In this document: piece after piece, positions 5,366-7,878 of the stretch
How positions within the stretch are numbered: position 1 is the first letter of the stretch
Layout: each line of letters opens with the position of its first letter
Origin: Actinomycetales bacterium
GTDB taxonomy: Bacteria > Actinomycetota > Actinomycetes > Actinomycetales > Microbacteriaceae
Direction of reading: 5' to 3'
Length of the DNA: 7,878 bases
Assembly: GCA_015655255.1 (NCBI GenBank)
Contig: JAATFJ010000278.1
Span: forward strand, 1 to 7,878
Position numbers and translations under genes: made by a program
The notes under the pieces: model-generated
Databases searched by the model: none
The model's input: only the letters and a program-made list of their open reading frames with translations
What the model was told of the DNA's origin: nothing

Positions 5366-7861
5366 CTACTCGCGCAGCGTCGCGCCGAAGCGCTCCGCAG
5401 CCACCGCGACCCCGGCAAGCTTGGCCTCGGAGGCTTCCGCCGCCGTGAGGGTGCGATCCGCGGCACGGAAGCGCAGCGCGAAGCTCAGGCTCTTGGCACC
5501 ATCCGGCAGTCCCTCGCCCCGGTAATCGTCAACGAGACGTACAGACTCCAGCAGATCCCCCGCCCCTTCCACGAGTGCCGCACGCACGTCGCCCGCAACG
5601 GTCGCCGCGGGAACGACGAGAGACACGTCCTGCGTCGCTGCGGGGAACGGAGAGAGCGATGCCGCGACGATGCGCTCCCCCGCCAGGGTGAGCACGCGAT
5701 CGAGATCCAGCTCCAGGACGACCGCACGGCCAGGAAGATCAGCCTCCTCCGTCACCGAGGGGTGAAGCTCGCCGACGTAGCCCACCTCTTCGCCCCGCAC
5801 CGAGAGCACACCGGTACGTCCGGGGTGCAACGCAGCGCGCTCCCCCTGTGCAACAGCGATCTCCACACCCGCGGCCACCGAGATCACGCGCACGGCGTCT
5901 AGTGCCTCGGAAAGCCCGTAGGACTCCGCGGCACGACCCGGCTGCCGCGCCGTCACCTGGCCGGTGAAGAGCGCAGCAACGTGTCGCTCCTGCGGCGGGA
6001 TCGAGGCGTTGAGAGCCGAGAGCACCTCGTCGGTGGGCAGCTGCCCCAGCGGCGGCACCTCATCCGTCCCATAGACGACGCCTTCTTCCGGCACGAACAC
6101 GACGCCCGTCTCGAAGAGCGCGAGATCCACGAGCCCGCGGGAGATGTTCCGGTGGGCGATCTGCAAAAGCCCGGGCACGAGCGAGCGCCGCAGGAACGGA
6201 GCCTGCCCGTCGAGCGCATTGGCGAGCTTCACGCTCGCCACATGCTCACCCGATGCGGAGCCGTGCCGATCGTTCTGCTCCTCGGTCGTGAAGGGGAACG
6301 CCTGGATCTCCACGAGACCTGCCGCGGCGAGCGCATTCGCGACACGGCGACGCCCCTGCTGCAGAGCCGTGAGTCCGCGACCGGAGGGCGGCGTCGGCAG
6401 CACGGAGGGGATGCGGTCGAGCCCGTAGATACGGGCGACCTCCTCCGCGAGCGTCCACTTATCCGTGAGGTCAGGGCGCCAGCTCGGCGGGATGACAAGC
6501 CAGCCGTCATCCCCCGTCGCCACCTCGGCGCCGATCATCTCCAGAGCACCCGTGATTTCCGCGTCTGTGTAGTCGACGCCGATCAGACCCGGCACGAAGG
6601 CGGCGGGGAGATCGATGCCCGCAATCGTCACCTCGTTGTAGAGAGCCGTTCCCAGATCGTCGATGCGCCCGCCCGCGAGCTCCACAAGGAGGTCGGCGAC
6701 GCGGCGCGCGGCAACGAAGGGGATGAGCGGGTCCACTCCGCGCTCGAAGCGCTTGGACGCCTCACTGGGCAGCTTGTGCCGCCGGGCCGTGCGGGCGATG
6801 GAGACGGTGTCGAAGACGGCAGCCTCGATGAGCACGTTGCGGGTCTCGGGGCTCAGCTCGGTCGTGCCGCCGCCCATGACGCCGGCAAGACCGATAGGGC
6901 CGGATTCGTCGGTGATGAGCAGGTCTTCGGGGCTGAGCGTGCGCTCCTGCCCGTCAAGGGTCGTGATCTTCTCGCCCGCCTGCGCACGGCGGACAGTGAT
7001 ACCGCCCGTGAGCTTATCGAGGTCGTAGCCGTGGATAGGGTTGCCCAGTTCCAGCATGACGTAGTTCGTGATGTCGATGAGCACGCCGAGCGAGCGGATG
7101 CCCGCGAGCGCGAGGCGCGCGATCATCCACGGCGGCGTCGGTCGCGTGCCGTCGACATCGCGGACCGTACGCAGCACGAACTCCGCCACGGCGGAGTGTT
7201 CGCGGAGCGGCTTTGCATCGACCGTGAGCGAGAATCCGGTGCCAGGTTCCAGCTCCTCCCCTTCGCGGAGGCCCGGGTCGCGGAAGGCCGCGCCCGTGGC
7301 GTGCGAGTACTCGCGAGCGATGCCGCGGATGGAGAAGGCGTAGCCGCGATCGGGCGTGACGTTGATCTCCACGGCGACGTCGTCGAGACCGAGCAACGCG
7401 ATGGCGTCCGTGCCGACGGGCGCATCGATGCCGAGCGAGGTCAAGATGAGGATGCCGTTGTGCTCGTCACCAAGTCCCAGCTCGCGCGCGGAGGTAATCA
7501 TGCCGTCGGAGACATGACCGTAGGTCTTCCGGGCTGCGATGGGGAACGGGCCGGGCAGCACGGCGCCGGGCAGCGTCACGACGACCTTGTCACCCGGCGC
7601 GAAGTTGTGTGCGCCGCAGACGATGCCGCGGGGCTCTGACTCTCCGACGTCCACCTGGCACCAGCGGATCGTCTTGCCATTGGTCTGCGGCTCCTCCTCG
7701 AAGGAGAGCACCTGTCCGACGACGACGGGGCCGGTGATCTCGAAGCGGTGGATCTCCTCCTCCTCGAAGCCCACGGAGACGAGTGCGGCGAAGACATCCT
7801 CCGGGGTCGCCTCGATCGGCACATCGACGAATTCACGCAGCCACGAAAGCGGGACGCGCAT
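5366..7861 (-). CDS. pheT: Phenylalanyl-tRNA synthetase beta subunit
   Basis: Beta chain of the alpha2-beta2 enzyme that charges tRNA-Phe with phenylalanine. It has 831 residues, the usual bacterial full length. In order: an N-terminal segment (MRVPLSWLREFVDVP); the EMAP-like tRNA-binding OB fold at about 42-150 (GPVVVGQV, VCGAHNF, ARKTYGHVSDGMITS); the B3/4 domain at about 215-380, the editing region in bacterial PheRS (GVLIDITNYVMLELG 259-273, GLAGVMGG 324-331, SEASKRFERGVDP 366-378); the B5 domain at about 410-480 (WRPDLTDKWTLAEEVARIYG at 461-480); the inactive synthetase-like core at about 490-710; and the FDX-ACB anticodon-binding domain at about 737-831, starting SPFPAATQDVSLVV. I chose ATG 7861 rather than the GTG three bases upstream (7864), because MRVPLSWL is the common N-terminus and the ATG overlaps the probable pheS stop. 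The upstream ribosome binding site is poor, suggesting coupling to pheS. Confidence 0.98.
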   Translation of the reverse strand: MRVPLSWLREFVDVPIEATPEDVFAALVSVGFEEEEIHRFEITGPVVVGQVLSFEEEPQTNGKTIRWCQVDVGESEPRGIVCGAHNFAPGDKVVVTLPGAVLPGPFPIAARKTYGHVSDGMITSARELGLGDEHNGILILTSLGIDAPVGTDAIALLGLDDVAVEINVTPDRGYAFSIRGIAREYSHATGAAFRDPGLREGEELEPGTGFSLTVDAKPLREHSAVAEFVLRTVRDVDGTRPTPPWMIARLALAGIRSLGVLIDITNYVMLELGNPIHGYDLDKLTGGITVRRAQAGEKITTLDGQERTLSPEDLLITDESGPIGLAGVMGGGTTELSPETRNVLIEAAVFDTVSIARTARRHKLPSEASKRFERGVDPLIPFVAARRVADLLVELAGGRIDDLGTALYNEVTIAGIDLPAAFVPGLIGVDYTDAEITGALEMIGAEVATGDDGWLVIPPSWRPDLTDKWTLAEEVARIYGLDRIPSVLPTPPSGRGLTALQQGRRRVANALAAAGLVEIQAFPFTTEEQNDRHGSASGEHVASVKLANALDGQAPFLRRSLVPGLLQIAHRNISRGLVDLALFETGVVFVPEEGVVYGTDEVPPLGQLPTDEVLSALNASIPPQERHVAALFTGQVTARQPGRAAESYGLSEALDAVRVISVAAGVEIAVAQGERAALHPGRTGVLSVRGEEVGYVGELHPSVTEEADLPGRAVVLELDLDRVLTLAGERIVAASLSPFPAATQDVSLVVPAATVAGDVRAALVEGAGDLLESVRLVDDYRGEGLPDGAKSLSFALRFRAADRTLTAAEASEAKLAGVAVAAERFGATLRE

Positions 7862-7878
7862 CACACCACCATCCCGAA
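7861..7878 (-). CDS. pheS: Probable last five codons of pheS (phenylalanyl-tRNA synthetase alpha subunit)
   Basis: Read on the - strand from the window edge, the bases give F-G-M-V-V then TGA, the TGA sharing its A with the pheT ATG (TGATG). PheS proteins commonly end in an RF..QFG-type sequence, and pheS lies directly upstream of pheT in most bacteria, so this fits the tail of pheS. Only 18 bases are visible, so the identification leans on gene order. Confidence 0.55.
   Translation of the reverse strand, partial: FGMVV

Noticed and set aside
5152..5525. Small open frames on both strands across the intergenic gap
   Set aside because: They are rich in Arg, Ala and Pro, lack convincing ribosome binding sites, and match the composition of the repeats and GC-rich flanks.
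5981..7639. 552-residue open frame on the + strand opposite pheT
   Set aside because: It lies wholly antisense to pheT, which has unmistakable domains throughout. Its protein is Arg/Glu/Asp-rich with no recognisable family motif, as expected of a shadow frame in GC-rich DNA.

Overview
This is a high-GC window with the codon use of an actinobacterium. The PheT protein and the gene order look most like Micrococcales, perhaps Microbacteriaceae. That placement rests on general resemblance, not on a search.

Positions 1-5158 (+ strand) hold the last five genes of a mevalonate-pathway operon, in the order mvaD (5' end cut off by the window) - mvaK2 - fni - mvaA - mvaS. This is the order known from the Streptomyces sp. 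CL190 mevalonate cluster, where a mevalonate kinase gene comes first, so mvaK1 is expected just left of the window. MvaS condenses acetoacetyl-CoA and acetyl-CoA to HMG-CoA. MvaA reduces HMG-CoA to mevalonate. The missing kinase, MvaK2 and MvaD convert mevalonate to isopentenyl diphosphate (IPP). Fni interconverts IPP and dimethylallyl diphosphate. The genes overlap or nearly touch (4 bp overlap, 11 bp overlap, 13 nt gap, 1-4 bp overlap), so they are very probably one translationally coupled transcript. All catalytic residues I could check are present.

Positions 5159-5365 are a 207 bp gap between convergent genes. It is built from four successive pairs of short direct repeats. It holds a strong hairpin 20 nt after mvaS, and its base skew is mirror-symmetric: each converging transcript enters a C-rich, G-poor stretch soon after its stop codon, and the two stretches meet at a small AT-rich island. 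I read it as a two-way termination zone, possibly Rho-dependent.

Positions 5366-7861 (- strand) are the complete gene for the phenylalanyl-tRNA synthetase beta subunit (pheT). The last 18 bases fit the end of pheS, overlapping the pheT start by 1 nt.

I see no mobile element, CRISPR array, tRNA, rRNA or defence system, and no evidence for a wholly new system. The least explained part is the convergent intergenic region.
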